A stretch of 64,000 nucleotides of DNA, taken from the NCBI GenBank assembly GCA_947626415.1, contig CANQSA010000009.1:1-64000 (forward strand). The letters run 5' to 3'. This document shows positions 8,394 to 17,050 of the stretch, in pieces. This DNA is from an uncultured Lachnospiraceae bacterium (lineage in GTDB: Bacteria; Bacillota; Clostridia; Lachnospirales; Lachnospiraceae). The notes under the pieces are model-generated. The model was not told the origin of the DNA, made no database searches, and was given only the letters and a program-made list of their open reading frames with translations. How positions within the stretch are numbered: the stretch's first letter is position 1; every line of letters begins with the position of its first letter. Position numbers and translations under genes: made by a program.

Positions 8394-10773
8394 TAAGAAA
8401 TTGAAACGAATCCTGTGTATATTAATTGTCTGCATTATGATTACCCCTATGGTCTCCTTTGCAACGAATGATGAAGCTGATTCAACCGATTCAGCGGAAA
8501 CGACGGAAAACGCGGGCGAAGCCGGCGGCGAAACGACAGAGACTCCAGCCGGCAGCGAAGAGACAGCTCCGGATTCCGGAGATGATAAACTGACGCCGGA
8601 ACAGCTTGCCGCAAAGCGGGCGGAGGAAAAAGCCCGGGCGCAGGAAAGCGCAGTTATGGATGCAGATGAGATCGATAAAGCCTATACCAAGGTTGCATCT
8701 ACCTCGAAACTGGAACTGTATGTAAATACAGACACACTACACATTATCATCAGAGACATAGCGACCGGCGCGGTATTCTGCTCTTTCCCGCAGGATTTTG
8801 ATACGGACGATGTATTTGCTTCATCTCCGGTTACCATCAACTACGCGAGCAAGAATAAGGGCGGTTCCTGGATCGAAGTAAAACCGGAGAACCGGTACAG
8901 TGCGCTGGCAGAGGGTGTAAATCATCCCGTGACGATAAAGGAGAACGGCTTTACGGTACATCTGGAGTTTACCAAGCAGAAACTGGAATTTGATTATACC
9001 GTTACACTGGATGAGGAGACAGGACTTCAGCTTCATGTGCCGTTAAAAGATACGTTAAAGGAAGGCGATCCGGATAATTTCCGCCTGAGTATCGTATATC
9101 TCTATCCGTTCCTGGGAGCGACCAAACTGGACTATAGAGACGCGTCCCTGTTCCTGCCGGACGGCAGCGGTATCATATGTAATCTGCGGAACTTCGAAGA
9201 GAAGTATGGCAATACCATGTACATTATGCAGTATTACGGAACTGATATCGGCAAGATGGTACAGAACACGGCGGCAGAGGATTCTCAGCTGGGCGGCCGG
9301 CGGATCAGTTTCCGGAAAGCCGGTGAAGAAGCAACAATGCCGGTATTCGGTATGATCCATAATGATACCAAGATGGCAATGTTAGGTGTGATCGAGAGCG
9401 GCGCGGAGAACGCGACCTGCATGTACACCCTGAACTCCTACGCGAACTGGAACCTGATATCCGCGAGATATCATGTAAGAGATACGTATCAGTATCCGAC
9501 CAGCCAGTCCGGTAACCAGTCCGTTCTGCGTCTGATGCCGAATATTGAGATTGACAATATTGATGTAACCTATCTGTTTACAACAGGCGAGGATGCCGAT
9601 TACGCAGGTCTGGCCGTGAAGTACAGAGAACTGCTGCAGAAGGACGGAACCCTGGTGAAAAAGGATACCACGCCGAAGGTAAGAGTCGATCTTTTAGGCG
9701 TTGATAAGGAGAATTTCCTGGTATTTAAGCGGAATGTGGTTATGACGACTACGGAAGATGCGGCAAATATCTTTGACGATATGAACGACAGAGGCGTCAA
9801 CAGTGTACTGGCTATTTATAAAGGCTGGCAGGACGGCGGCGTGTATGCGCTTCCTACCGTTGACTTTGACGCGGACGGCGATATCGGCGGCAAGAGCGGC
9901 TTAAAGGATCTGGCGACCCGGTACGGCAGCAAGGGAATCACCCTTGCGCTGGAGCATGACGCGCAGACGATCAATCCGGATCTGTCCGGTGAGAGAATCT
10001 TAGAGAAGGTAAATCAGAGAGAATATGAAGACGCGCAGGTAAGCGACGTATTTGATATGTTTAATCTGGCTTATCCGGATTCTTCCAGAGAGATGGCAGT
10101 TGCGTTTGCGAAAGAAGTCGTATCGGACGGAATTCCGAATGTGGCAGTTAAAGGACTTGCAAGTGAGACGTTCTCCTATGCGGACGGCGATACCATTTAT
10201 TCCCGTAAGGATACGGTATCGACCTATACCCAGACGCTGCAGGATATGAAGCTGCAGGGCGCGACCTTATTATTGAACCAGCCGAACGCATACGCATGGA
10301 AATACGCGGACGCTTATACGGATCTGGTAATGGGTTCCTCCAGCTATGTATACGCAGATCAGGAAGTACCGTTTATGTCTATCGTATTAAAGGGAAGCAT
10401 ACCGATGTATTCCGAGTATGTAAACTTTGAGGCTGAAAAGACCAAGTTCTTCCTGCAGCTGATCGATCAGGGCGTTTACCCGTCCTTCCTGATCACGCAG
10501 AAGGATCCGAGCTACCTGGAGAATACCAATTCCAATTACATCTATAGCTCCAGCTATGACCTGTATAAGGAAGAGATTCAGGAATATTATGCAGCAGTAA
10601 AAGAAGTCGCAGAGAAGACCGGTGATGCCTATATTGTGGATCACGAGGAGTTGGAAAGTGGTGTTAACGTTACTACATACGACAACGGAACGAAGGTATA
10701 TACCAATTATACCGAAGAGAAAGTTGTTGTTGACGGCTTCACTATCGATGCATTATCATATGAAGTAAGGTAG
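8380..10773 (+). CDS. DUF5696-type secreted protein, possible glycosidase fold
   Basis: The product has 797 residues. The start is TTG at 8380 or 8383, with GGAGAGG upstream, inside the end of the previous gene. A signal peptide ends near residue 28 (PMVSFA), followed by an acidic, Glu-rich low-complexity region (about 30-95) and a beta-rich part (about 100-400). The last 400 residues alternate strands and helices in the manner of a TIM barrel, with segments such as AIYKGWQDGG, LALEHDAQ and NQPNAYAWKYAD. I recognise the family as DUF5696, which has no established function that I know of. The layout of a beta-sandwich followed by a barrel resembles some glycoside hydrolases. The catalytic residues cannot be named from sequence alone, so an enzymatic role is an inference. 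Confidence 0.65.
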   Translation: MLEINKKLKRILCILIVCIMITPMVSFATNDEADSTDSAETTENAGEAGGETTETPAGSEETAPDSGDDKLTPEQLAAKRAEEKARAQESAVMDADEIDKAYTKVASTSKLELYVNTDTLHIIIRDIATGAVFCSFPQDFDTDDVFASSPVTINYASKNKGGSWIEVKPENRYSALAEGVNHPVTIKENGFTVHLEFTKQKLEFDYTVTLDEETGLQLHVPLKDTLKEGDPDNFRLSIVYLYPFLGATKLDYRDASLFLPDGSGIICNLRNFEEKYGNTMYIMQYYGTDIGKMVQNTAAEDSQLGGRRISFRKAGEEATMPVFGMIHNDTKMAMLGVIESGAENATCMYTLNSYANWNLISARYHVRDTYQYPTSQSGNQSVLRLMPNIEIDNIDVTYLFTTGEDADYAGLAVKYRELLQKDGTLVKKDTTPKVRVDLLGVDKENFLVFKRNVVMTTTEDAANIFDDMNDRGVNSVLAIYKGWQDGGVYALPTVDFDADGDIGGKSGLKDLATRYGSKGITLALEHDAQTINPDLSGERILEKVNQREYEDAQVSDVFDMFNLAYPDSSREMAVAFAKEVVSDGIPNVAVKGLASETFSYADGDTIYSRKDTVSTYTQTLQDMKLQGATLLLNQPNAYAWKYADAYTDLVMGSSSYVYADQEVPFMSIVLKGSIPMYSEYVNFEAEKTKFFLQLIDQGVYPSFLITQKDPSYLENTNSNYIYSSSYDLYKEEIQEYYAAVKEVAEKTGDAYIVDHEELESGVNVTTYDNGTKVYTNYTEEKVVVDGFTIDALSYEVR

Positions 10774-10783
10774 GTGAGGCGAA

Positions 10784-12001
10784 ATGAAGAAAAAAGATAA
10801 CTTAACCCCTGAAACGACAACAGAAGTAACGACAGCTGCTGCGGGTGCGGAAGCGCCCGAACAGAAGAAAAAGAAGAAGAAAACGTATTCGATTGAAGAG
10901 ATCCTGGCGGAAGGCGGAGCCAAATTCGGCGAGATTGACGAGAATGGCAAGCAGCGCAAGATCAAGGTTAAGACAAAGAGTAAGCTGAAACGGAGAGAAG
11001 CTGCCATGGGATATCTGTTTACATTCCCGTGGATCATCGGCGCAGCCGTTCTGCTGATCTATCCGATCGTGCTGTCCATACTGCTGTCTCTGCATGATTC
11101 AACCTCTCGTGGCGGTTTGACGCTGGGCAGATATACCGGTATCCAGAAATATGTAGAGATCCTGCAGCTGTATCAGGATTTCCCGACAGACCTGGGAACG
11201 CTGATCGTAAAGATGATCCTGTCTGTTCCGGTTATCGTTGTATTCGCGCTGCTGATGGCGATGCTGCTGAACCTGCCGTTAAAGGGCAAAGGAATTTTCA
11301 GAACGATCTATTTCCTGCCCGTTATCGTAGTAAGCGGCCCGGTTATGGCGCAGCTGACCGGTGAGGCAAGTTCCATTACGGCAGTCGATACCTCTTCGAT
11401 CAATATGATCTTAAACGACGTATTGCCCGGTTTCATCGCGTCCGCCGTGGGGACCGTGTTCTCCACGATCATTACGATTTTGTGGTACAGCGGTGTACAG
11501 ATATTGATCTTCCTTGCGGCATTGCAGAAGATCGACAACAGCCTGTATGAGGCCGCCAAGATGGACGGCGGTTCCGGCTGGGAATGTTTCTGGAAGATTA
11601 CGCTTCCGACCATCAAGCCGATGATGCTGCTGAACGCGATCTATACGATCGTATTCCTGTCGCAGGATACGAACAGCAACGTTATTATTACAAGAATTGA
11701 AGATTACCGGTTCAATCCCCGTGGTATGTTCTCACGTACTTCCGCTTTGGGATGGATGTATTCCGTTGTAATCCTGCTGCTGATCGGCGTGGCGTTCCTG
11801 CTGTTGAAGCCGAAGAAGGATGTTTACCTCAAGCAGGTCAGAAAGCAGAAGAAGTTTGAGAAGAAGACACGGAAGGCTCTGGCGAAGACCGAGAAGCGGA
11901 TGTTTAAGAATGCGGAGAAATTCGAGAAGCATGTGGCGAAACAGGAAGCGCAGAGAGCAGCCGGCAAGAAGGTGAAGGGAGGCGAACGGATCGATGACTA
12001 A
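10784..12001 (+). CDS. Sugar ABC transporter permease with long basic tails (pair 2)
   Basis: This 405-residue MalF-type subunit is about 100 residues longer than usual. The first 70 residues are cytoplasmic and charged, with a run of seven consecutive lysines after EQK. The membrane core (about 75-345) carries the EAA motif EAAKMDGGSGW followed by TIKPMM. The last 60 residues are again rich in Lys and Arg and likely helical. The tails are not part of a standard permease and may bind RNA, lipid head groups or a partner. The stop codon overlaps the next start by eight bases (ATGACTAA), so the two permeases are translationally coupled. Confidence 0.88.
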   Translation: MKKKDNLTPETTTEVTTAAAGAEAPEQKKKKKKTYSIEEILAEGGAKFGEIDENGKQRKIKVKTKSKLKRREAAMGYLFTFPWIIGAAVLLIYPIVLSILLSLHDSTSRGGLTLGRYTGIQKYVEILQLYQDFPTDLGTLIVKMILSVPVIVVFALLMAMLLNLPLKGKGIFRTIYFLPVIVVSGPVMAQLTGEASSITAVDTSSINMILNDVLPGFIASAVGTVFSTIITILWYSGVQILIFLAALQKIDNSLYEAAKMDGGSGWECFWKITLPTIKPMMLLNAIYTIVFLSQDTNSNVIITRIEDYRFNPRGMFSRTSALGWMYSVVILLLIGVAFLLLKPKKDVYLKQVRKQKKFEKKTRKALAKTEKRMFKNAEKFEKHVAKQEAQRAAGKKVKGGERIDD

Positions 12002-12992
12002 GGAAAAGAAAGAGAAAGTCAAGAAAGTAAAGTATAAAGCGCCGGGCCCCAGATTCACCAAGGACAAATTCCGTAAGTTTATGCTGGGAAGCAAGGACAG
12101 CATGGGATTTATCAAAGTTCTTCTTGCCTATGTCGTTCTGATCAGTATCGGTTTCGTATTTATCTTTCCGATGCTCAAGATGCTGAGTACCAGTTTTATG
12201 GATCTGACGGATTTGATCAGTTCCTCCGTAAACTGGATTCCGACCCGTCTGGCGACGGAAAACTATGAATACGCGATGCTGGCCCTGGATTATTGGACCG
12301 GATTAAAAGACAGTATTATCGTAGCAGGTGTGCCGACCCTGATCCAGGTTGCGGTTTCCGCTTATGTCGGCTATGGATTTGCGAGATTTAATTTCCGAGG
12401 CAAGACAATTATGATGGGTCTGCTGATCTTATCCTTTATCCTGCCTCCGCAGATCATCAATACGCCGACCTACATCTTATACACACAGCTGAACATCGAC
12501 GGAACGCTTTTGGGCTTCGCATTACCGGCTCTGCTGGGACAGGGATTAAAGGCAGCGATCTTTATCCTGATCACGATGACCTTCTATAAGCAGGTTCCGA
12601 ACGTATTGATCGAAGCAGCGTCCATTGACGGCGCGGGATATATTAAGTCATTCTTTAAGATCGCATTGCCGTCCGCGACGGGAGCATTGATCGTAGTATT
12701 GCTGTTCTCCTTTGTATGGTACTGGAATGAGACGACACTGACCAGACTGTATGTGATCCAGAATTCCAAGGATCCGTATAAACCGCTGATTCTCGGACTG
12801 CAGACTTTCGATCAGAGCTTTGGCGCTTCGGCGGGCAGCTCCGCCGCGTCCGGTACCGGTACGGCGGATGTAAACGAGTCTTATCGGATGGCAGGCACGA
12901 TCTTATCCATCCTGCCGCTGCTGCTGTTATACTTTGTCATGCAGAAATACTTCGTTGAAAGTATTGACCGTGTAGGTATCACGGGCGAATAA
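11994..12992 (+). CDS. Carbohydrate ABC transporter permease, MalG type (pair 2)
   Basis: The product has 332 residues with six predicted helices after a basic cytoplasmic N-terminus of about 40 residues. The EAA motif is EAASIDGAGY. A Gly/Ala/Ser-rich insertion (about 275-300) lies in an extracellular loop before the last helix. The gene overlaps the preceding permease by eight bases and is followed after 115 bases by a binding-protein gene. An intercistronic hairpin lies in that gap. Confidence 0.9.
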   Translation: MTKEKKEKVKKVKYKAPGPRFTKDKFRKFMLGSKDSMGFIKVLLAYVVLISIGFVFIFPMLKMLSTSFMDLTDLISSSVNWIPTRLATENYEYAMLALDYWTGLKDSIIVAGVPTLIQVAVSAYVGYGFARFNFRGKTIMMGLLILSFILPPQIINTPTYILYTQLNIDGTLLGFALPALLGQGLKAAIFILITMTFYKQVPNVLIEAASIDGAGYIKSFFKIALPSATGALIVVLLFSFVWYWNETTLTRLYVIQNSKDPYKPLILGLQTFDQSFGASAGSSAASGTGTADVNESYRMAGTILSILPLLLLYFVMQKYFVESIDRVGITGE

Positions 12993-13013
12993 TGTAACGG
13001 GAATGATTTAGAT

Positions 13014-13042
13014 GAGGATCCTGTTTTCAGAACAGGATTCTC
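13014..13042 (+). promoter_or_regulatory. Intercistronic hairpin before the binding-protein gene
   Basis: GAGGATCCTGTT (13014-13025) pairs with AACAGGATTCTC (13031-13042), with one G-T pair and a five-base loop. There is no T-run after it, so it is not a normal terminator. Hairpins in this place often protect the mRNA of the downstream binding protein, which must be made in excess of the permeases. Confidence 0.55.
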
Positions 13043-13107
13043 ACCTGAATTCCAAATATAACCAATAGGCGATACAAATAATAATAAGTTAAAGGAGGAA
13101 TAACATT

Positions 13108-14652
13108 ATGACGAAATTCAAAAAGTTCTGGTGTTTATTTCTGGTAGTTATCTTATCAGCCAGCATGTTTGCCGGATGCGGTGAAGGCGAAGACTTTACC
13201 GGTGAGGAAGGTGAAGGCGGCGGCCTGGTAGAGATGAATACTACCGATAACATCGAACTGACCTATGCATATTGGGAGGATCAGGTAATCCAGGCTCCTC
13301 TGGCTGAGAGATTCCATGAGAAATATCCCAATATCACAGTTGACGTAGAGACAAATTATTTTGAGAGCGCAGACGGATATACCGAAGCTATGGTGAATCT
13401 GGCTGCAGCAAACGATCTGCCGGATGTATTCTGGATCCTGTCTGCTGAGCAGGCAATTCGTCAGGGCTGGATGGCAGATATTACCCAGTACTGGAACAAT
13501 GATCCCGAAACAAAAGAGACCATTGCTTCCATCAATGAGTTTAACTTAGGCTGCTTCTATACCGGTAAGAAATTTACAACACCGGTTAAGTATTTCCCGA
13601 CTGTTGCATTCGCAAATCAGGCACTGTGGAGAGAAAAGAATATGGAGATGCCTGCTGTAGACATGAGCTGGGAAGACTTCGTAAAAGAAGTTGAGAAATT
13701 CTATGGTATGAAGGATGATAACGGCAAGCCGATCTACGGTGTTTCCGAGGCAGTTACCGTTATTACCTGGTATCCGGTAGCAAATGACCCGAACTGCCAG
13801 GGTGAGTTCGGTTGGGACGGCGAGTCCTTCCATATGGATTCCTGGGCAGTCGGCGTTAATCTGGAGACCAAGTGGACCAACGGCGCGTCCGTAACAGATC
13901 CGACCTCCACGATTGACAAGTGGGCAGGCGCTTATAAGTCTTCCAACAATATCGACGTAGACTCCGCTATTTATGAGCAGGGCAGCTACTGGTCACAGGA
14001 TCATGGTAAAGTAGCATTCCGTCTGGATAACTGGTGGTGCTGGGAGCGTTACTGGAACAAAGACTGGATGATCAAGACCAACGGCGTTGAGTGGGTACCT
14101 TATGTAATGCCTCATACCGAAGCAAACAAGGATTCAACCCGTATGATGGCTACCATAGACTTCGGCGGCGTAAGCTATAACTGTGAATACAGAAGAGAAG
14201 CTTACGAGTGGCTGAAATATTCTACATGGGGTGCTGACGGCTGGAAGGCAAAACTGGAGATCTATCCGCAGGCATATGTAACGGTAACAGAGGATGACGA
14301 GACCAAGCAGGCATTATTTGATAAGAATAACTGCCCGATCACAACCAATCAGGAAGTTTGGGATGGATTCAGAGCTTGGCATCCGGGTGCTGATGATGAG
14401 TTAGGCCGTGGTAAATACTTCGATTATTGTATCCCGTATTTCCAGAAGGCATTAGCAATTCCTTATGGTGCACAGCAGATTCCTGGATTCGAAGCGTTCC
14501 TGGAAGAGTCTGGTTACAGACAGAAAGAGCAGGAGATCCTGGAGTCCGGCGTACAGAATGCTGCAGAATTCGTTGCTGAATTTGAGAGAATCGGTAAGGA
14601 AGAAGCACAGGAAGCATTGGCTGAAATCAAGGGAATGTACGGCTTATCCTAA
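13108..14652 (+). CDS. Extracellular sugar-binding lipoprotein
   Basis: This 514-residue family 1 solute-binding protein begins with a lipoprotein signal peptide whose lipobox MFAGC places the lipid-bearing cysteine at residue 24. The mature protein shows the usual pattern: an N-terminal lobe beginning ELTYAYWEDQ, aromatic residues that could stack on sugars (for example DNWWCWERYW at about 305-315), and an acidic C-terminal helix. The ribosome binding site AAAGGAGG is strong. It is the last gene of the operon and the natural partner of permease pair 2, while the cysteine-free giant at 1468 likely serves pair 1. The ligand cannot be stated. The downstream alpha-galactosidase hints at alpha-galactosides. 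Confidence 0.9.
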   Translation: MTKFKKFWCLFLVVILSASMFAGCGEGEDFTGEEGEGGGLVEMNTTDNIELTYAYWEDQVIQAPLAERFHEKYPNITVDVETNYFESADGYTEAMVNLAAANDLPDVFWILSAEQAIRQGWMADITQYWNNDPETKETIASINEFNLGCFYTGKKFTTPVKYFPTVAFANQALWREKNMEMPAVDMSWEDFVKEVEKFYGMKDDNGKPIYGVSEAVTVITWYPVANDPNCQGEFGWDGESFHMDSWAVGVNLETKWTNGASVTDPTSTIDKWAGAYKSSNNIDVDSAIYEQGSYWSQDHGKVAFRLDNWWCWERYWNKDWMIKTNGVEWVPYVMPHTEANKDSTRMMATIDFGGVSYNCEYRREAYEWLKYSTWGADGWKAKLEIYPQAYVTVTEDDETKQALFDKNNCPITTNQEVWDGFRAWHPGADDELGRGKYFDYCIPYFQKALAIPYGAQQIPGFEAFLEESGYRQKEQEILESGVQNAAEFVAEFERIGKEEAQEALAEIKGMYGLS

Positions 14653-14682
14653 AATAAGTAAAAATGTTATTTGTATCCCTAT

Positions 14683-14712
14683 CGCCCCGCCTTATGGCGG
14701 GGCGGTTTTTTT
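14683..14712 (+). terminator. Terminator ending the sugar-uptake operon
   Basis: A nine-base GC-rich stem (CGCCCCGCC with GGCGGGGCG) closes a TTAT loop and is followed by seven T. It separates the transport genes from the alpha-galactosidase. Confidence 0.95.
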
Positions 14713-14767
14713 GCGCCTTTTTCCGGAGAATCTTTCTCAGAAAAAAGTAGTAAAAACCGGAAAGTTA

Positions 14768-14776
14768 TGCTACGAT
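14768..14776 (+). promoter_or_regulatory. Extended -10 promoter of the alpha-galactosidase gene
   Basis: TGC directly precedes TACGAT (14771-14776), giving an extended -10 element 33 bases before the start codon. No good -35 box is seen. Confidence 0.45.
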
Positions 14777-14808
14777 AGACGTATCAATACAGGAAAGGAC
14801 TGTGGGAT

Positions 14809-16941
14809 ATGGATAAAGAAAAAAAGATACTCTCCAAATTTAAATTCGGAGATATGTTGTGCGTATATGAACTGGCGGTTTCCGAAGATGAGAAACAGAT
14901 CGTCGGATTTATGATGATTCCGGCTTCTATGGAACAGGATCTGCGCTTAGAGAGTAAACGGTACCGTGTAAATAATCTGGTCCAGGTGAAACTGGTGGGA
15001 GATGCCTATCCGTTTGCTTATGGGCATGGTTCCTCCATGCGGAACAGCGATTCCGTCCGGGTTCTGGAATATGACCGCCAGGAGGTGCGTCTGGGCGCGC
15101 ATAAAACAGTAGTTACGACATGGTTAAAGGATAAGCGAGGCTATGAGGCGGCGCACAGACTGACCTGGTATGCCGAGGAGGACAGTGTGGAGATCTCCAC
15201 GCTTTACTGGAATCGCAGTACGGAGAAGATCACGCTGGAGATGCTTTCCAGCTTTACCCTGGGGGATCTGACGCCATTTGAGGAAGGAGACGCGCCTGAT
15301 ACCATGCTGCTGCACAGGCTGCGCAGCAAATGGAGCCATGAAGGCAGGCTGCATACCGAGACGATAGAGGATCTGCAGCTGGAGCCGAGCTGGTCTTACT
15401 GTTCGGTAAGCAGCGAGCGGTACGGACAGCTGGGTTCCATGCCGGTAAAGAAATTTTTCCCGTTTATTGCGGTAGAGGATCAGAAGCGGCAAGTGCTGTG
15501 GGGGGCGCAGCTTGCGCATGAGGCGTCCTGGCAGATGGAGGCTTACCGGCAGGATGACTGTCTGCACATTTCAGGCGGGATTGCCGACCGGGAATTCGGA
15601 CACTGGATGAAAGAACTGGGACCGGGCGAGCAGATTGAGACGCCGAAGGCCATCGTCAGCGTATGTCAGGGAGATATCGATACCCTGTGCCACCGTTTGA
15701 CGGAAGCCGGACAGAAATATCTGGAAGAAGCGCCGGAAAGCGAGCAGAGTCTGCCGATCTTGTTTAATGAATATTGTACGACGTGGGGGAATCCGTCCCA
15801 TGAGAATATCTGCAGGATCCTGGATGCAATCGACGGAAAGGGATTTGACTATTTTGTGATCGACTGCGGCTGGTTTAAAGAAGAGGGAATCCCTTGGGAT
15901 ATCAGTATGGGGGATTATGCGGTTTCACCGGTTCTGTTTCCGGACGGAATGGAGCAGACGGTAAAGGCGATCCGGGACAAGGGGATGCAGGCCGGGATTT
16001 GGTTTGAGATCGACAATGTAGGCAAGGCGGCGAAGGCGTATGAAGCGCATAAGGAACATATGCTGCACCGGGACGGAACGGTGCTGACGACCCAGAGCAG
16101 GAGATTCTGGGATATGACGGATCCCTGGGTGGAAGCGTATCTGACCGAGCGGGTGATCGGTACACTGAAACGATATGGCTTTTCCTATATGAAAATGGAT
16201 TATAACGATACTATCGGGATCGGCTGTGACGGAGCGGAATCTCTGGGAGAGAAGCTCCGGAAGAATATGCGGGCTTCCGTGGAGTTTGTGAAAAAGGTGA
16301 AGAAAGAGATTCCCGGCATCATTCTAGAAAACTGCTCTTCCGGCGGTCATAAGCTGGAGCCGTTAATGATGAGCCTGTGTTCCATGGCGTCTTTCTCGGA
16401 CGCGCATGAAACGGAGACAATCCCGGTTGTGGCCGCGAATCTGCACCGGGCTATTTTACCCAGACAGAGCCAGATCTGGGCGGTGATCCGCAAGACGGAC
16501 AGCCTGAAACGGATCGGGTATTCCATGGCGAATACCTTTCTGGGAAGGATGTGTCTGTCCGGGGATGTAACTGAACTGACGAAAGCGCAGTGGGATGTGA
16601 TCGAACGGGCGATCGCGTTTTACAGGCTGGCCGCACCTGTGATCAAAAACGGATTTTCACACAGAGTCGGAACACCGATCACCAGTGAACGGCATTTGAA
16701 AGGCTGGCAGGGCGTTGTCCGTACCGGAGAAGGAGACGCCGAAGGCTTGGCGCTGGTGGTGATCCACTGTTTCCACGGAGGATATCCCGAAGAAATCTCC
16801 ATTCCGCTTCCGGCAGGCTGTCCGGCCAATATCGCTTCGGTCTATTCGGATACGCCGGTTACGGTTCGGGTTGAAGACGGGGTATTGAAATATCGGACCA
16901 GTGAGGATATGAAAGCCGCCGCTGTTTTGCTGGAGGTATAG
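14809..16941 (+). CDS. Alpha-galactosidase, GH36 family
   Basis: The 710-residue enzyme is predicted to hydrolyse terminal alpha-galactosyl bonds, as in melibiose and raffinose-type sugars. An N-terminal beta-sandwich (about 1-310) precedes a TIM barrel. The family motif KMDYN places the likely nucleophile at Asp464. ENCSSGG follows, and SDAHE places the likely acid/base at Asp531. No signal peptide is present, so the enzyme is cytoplasmic and would act on imported sugar. The length is normal for GH36. It is transcribed apart from the transporter operon, between a strong terminator and the fabH promoter. It is the only clear glycosidase here and the best clue to the transported substrate. Confidence 0.88.
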   Translation: MDKEKKILSKFKFGDMLCVYELAVSEDEKQIVGFMMIPASMEQDLRLESKRYRVNNLVQVKLVGDAYPFAYGHGSSMRNSDSVRVLEYDRQEVRLGAHKTVVTTWLKDKRGYEAAHRLTWYAEEDSVEISTLYWNRSTEKITLEMLSSFTLGDLTPFEEGDAPDTMLLHRLRSKWSHEGRLHTETIEDLQLEPSWSYCSVSSERYGQLGSMPVKKFFPFIAVEDQKRQVLWGAQLAHEASWQMEAYRQDDCLHISGGIADREFGHWMKELGPGEQIETPKAIVSVCQGDIDTLCHRLTEAGQKYLEEAPESEQSLPILFNEYCTTWGNPSHENICRILDAIDGKGFDYFVIDCGWFKEEGIPWDISMGDYAVSPVLFPDGMEQTVKAIRDKGMQAGIWFEIDNVGKAAKAYEAHKEHMLHRDGTVLTTQSRRFWDMTDPWVEAYLTERVIGTLKRYGFSYMKMDYNDTIGIGCDGAESLGEKLRKNMRASVEFVKKVKKEIPGIILENCSSGGHKLEPLMMSLCSMASFSDAHETETIPVVAANLHRAILPRQSQIWAVIRKTDSLKRIGYSMANTFLGRMCLSGDVTELTKAQWDVIERAIAFYRLAAPVIKNGFSHRVGTPITSERHLKGWQGVVRTGEGDAEGLALVVIHCFHGGYPEEISIPLPAGCPANIASVYSDTPVTVRVEDGVLKYRTSEDMKAAAVLLEV

Positions 16942-16959
16942 GAAAGGCTGAAAAAGCGG

Positions 16960-16988
16960 TTGACAAATACCGGGCGGACGTTTATACT
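16960..16988 (+). promoter_or_regulatory. Promoter of fabH
   Basis: TTGACA (16960-16965) and TATACT (16983-16988) are spaced by 17 bases. The predicted transcription start falls at the edge of the FabT-like operator that follows. Confidence 0.8.
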
Positions 16989-16998
16989 TTGTAAGAAA

Positions 16999-17015
16999 AG
17001 TTTGACAATCAAAGT
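16999..17015. promoter_or_regulatory. FabT-like operator upstream of fabH
   Basis: AGTTTGACAATCAAAGT is a near-perfect palindrome sharing the core TTTGAYAATCAAA with the site before fabD. Streptococcal FabT (MarR family) operators have the same TTTGAnnnTCAAA form. It lies just after the -10 box, a position suited to repression. No MarR gene is in the window. Confidence 0.65.
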
Positions 17016-17050
17016 TTTTAAATGAACAGAGAACAGATTTGGAGGCAGAT

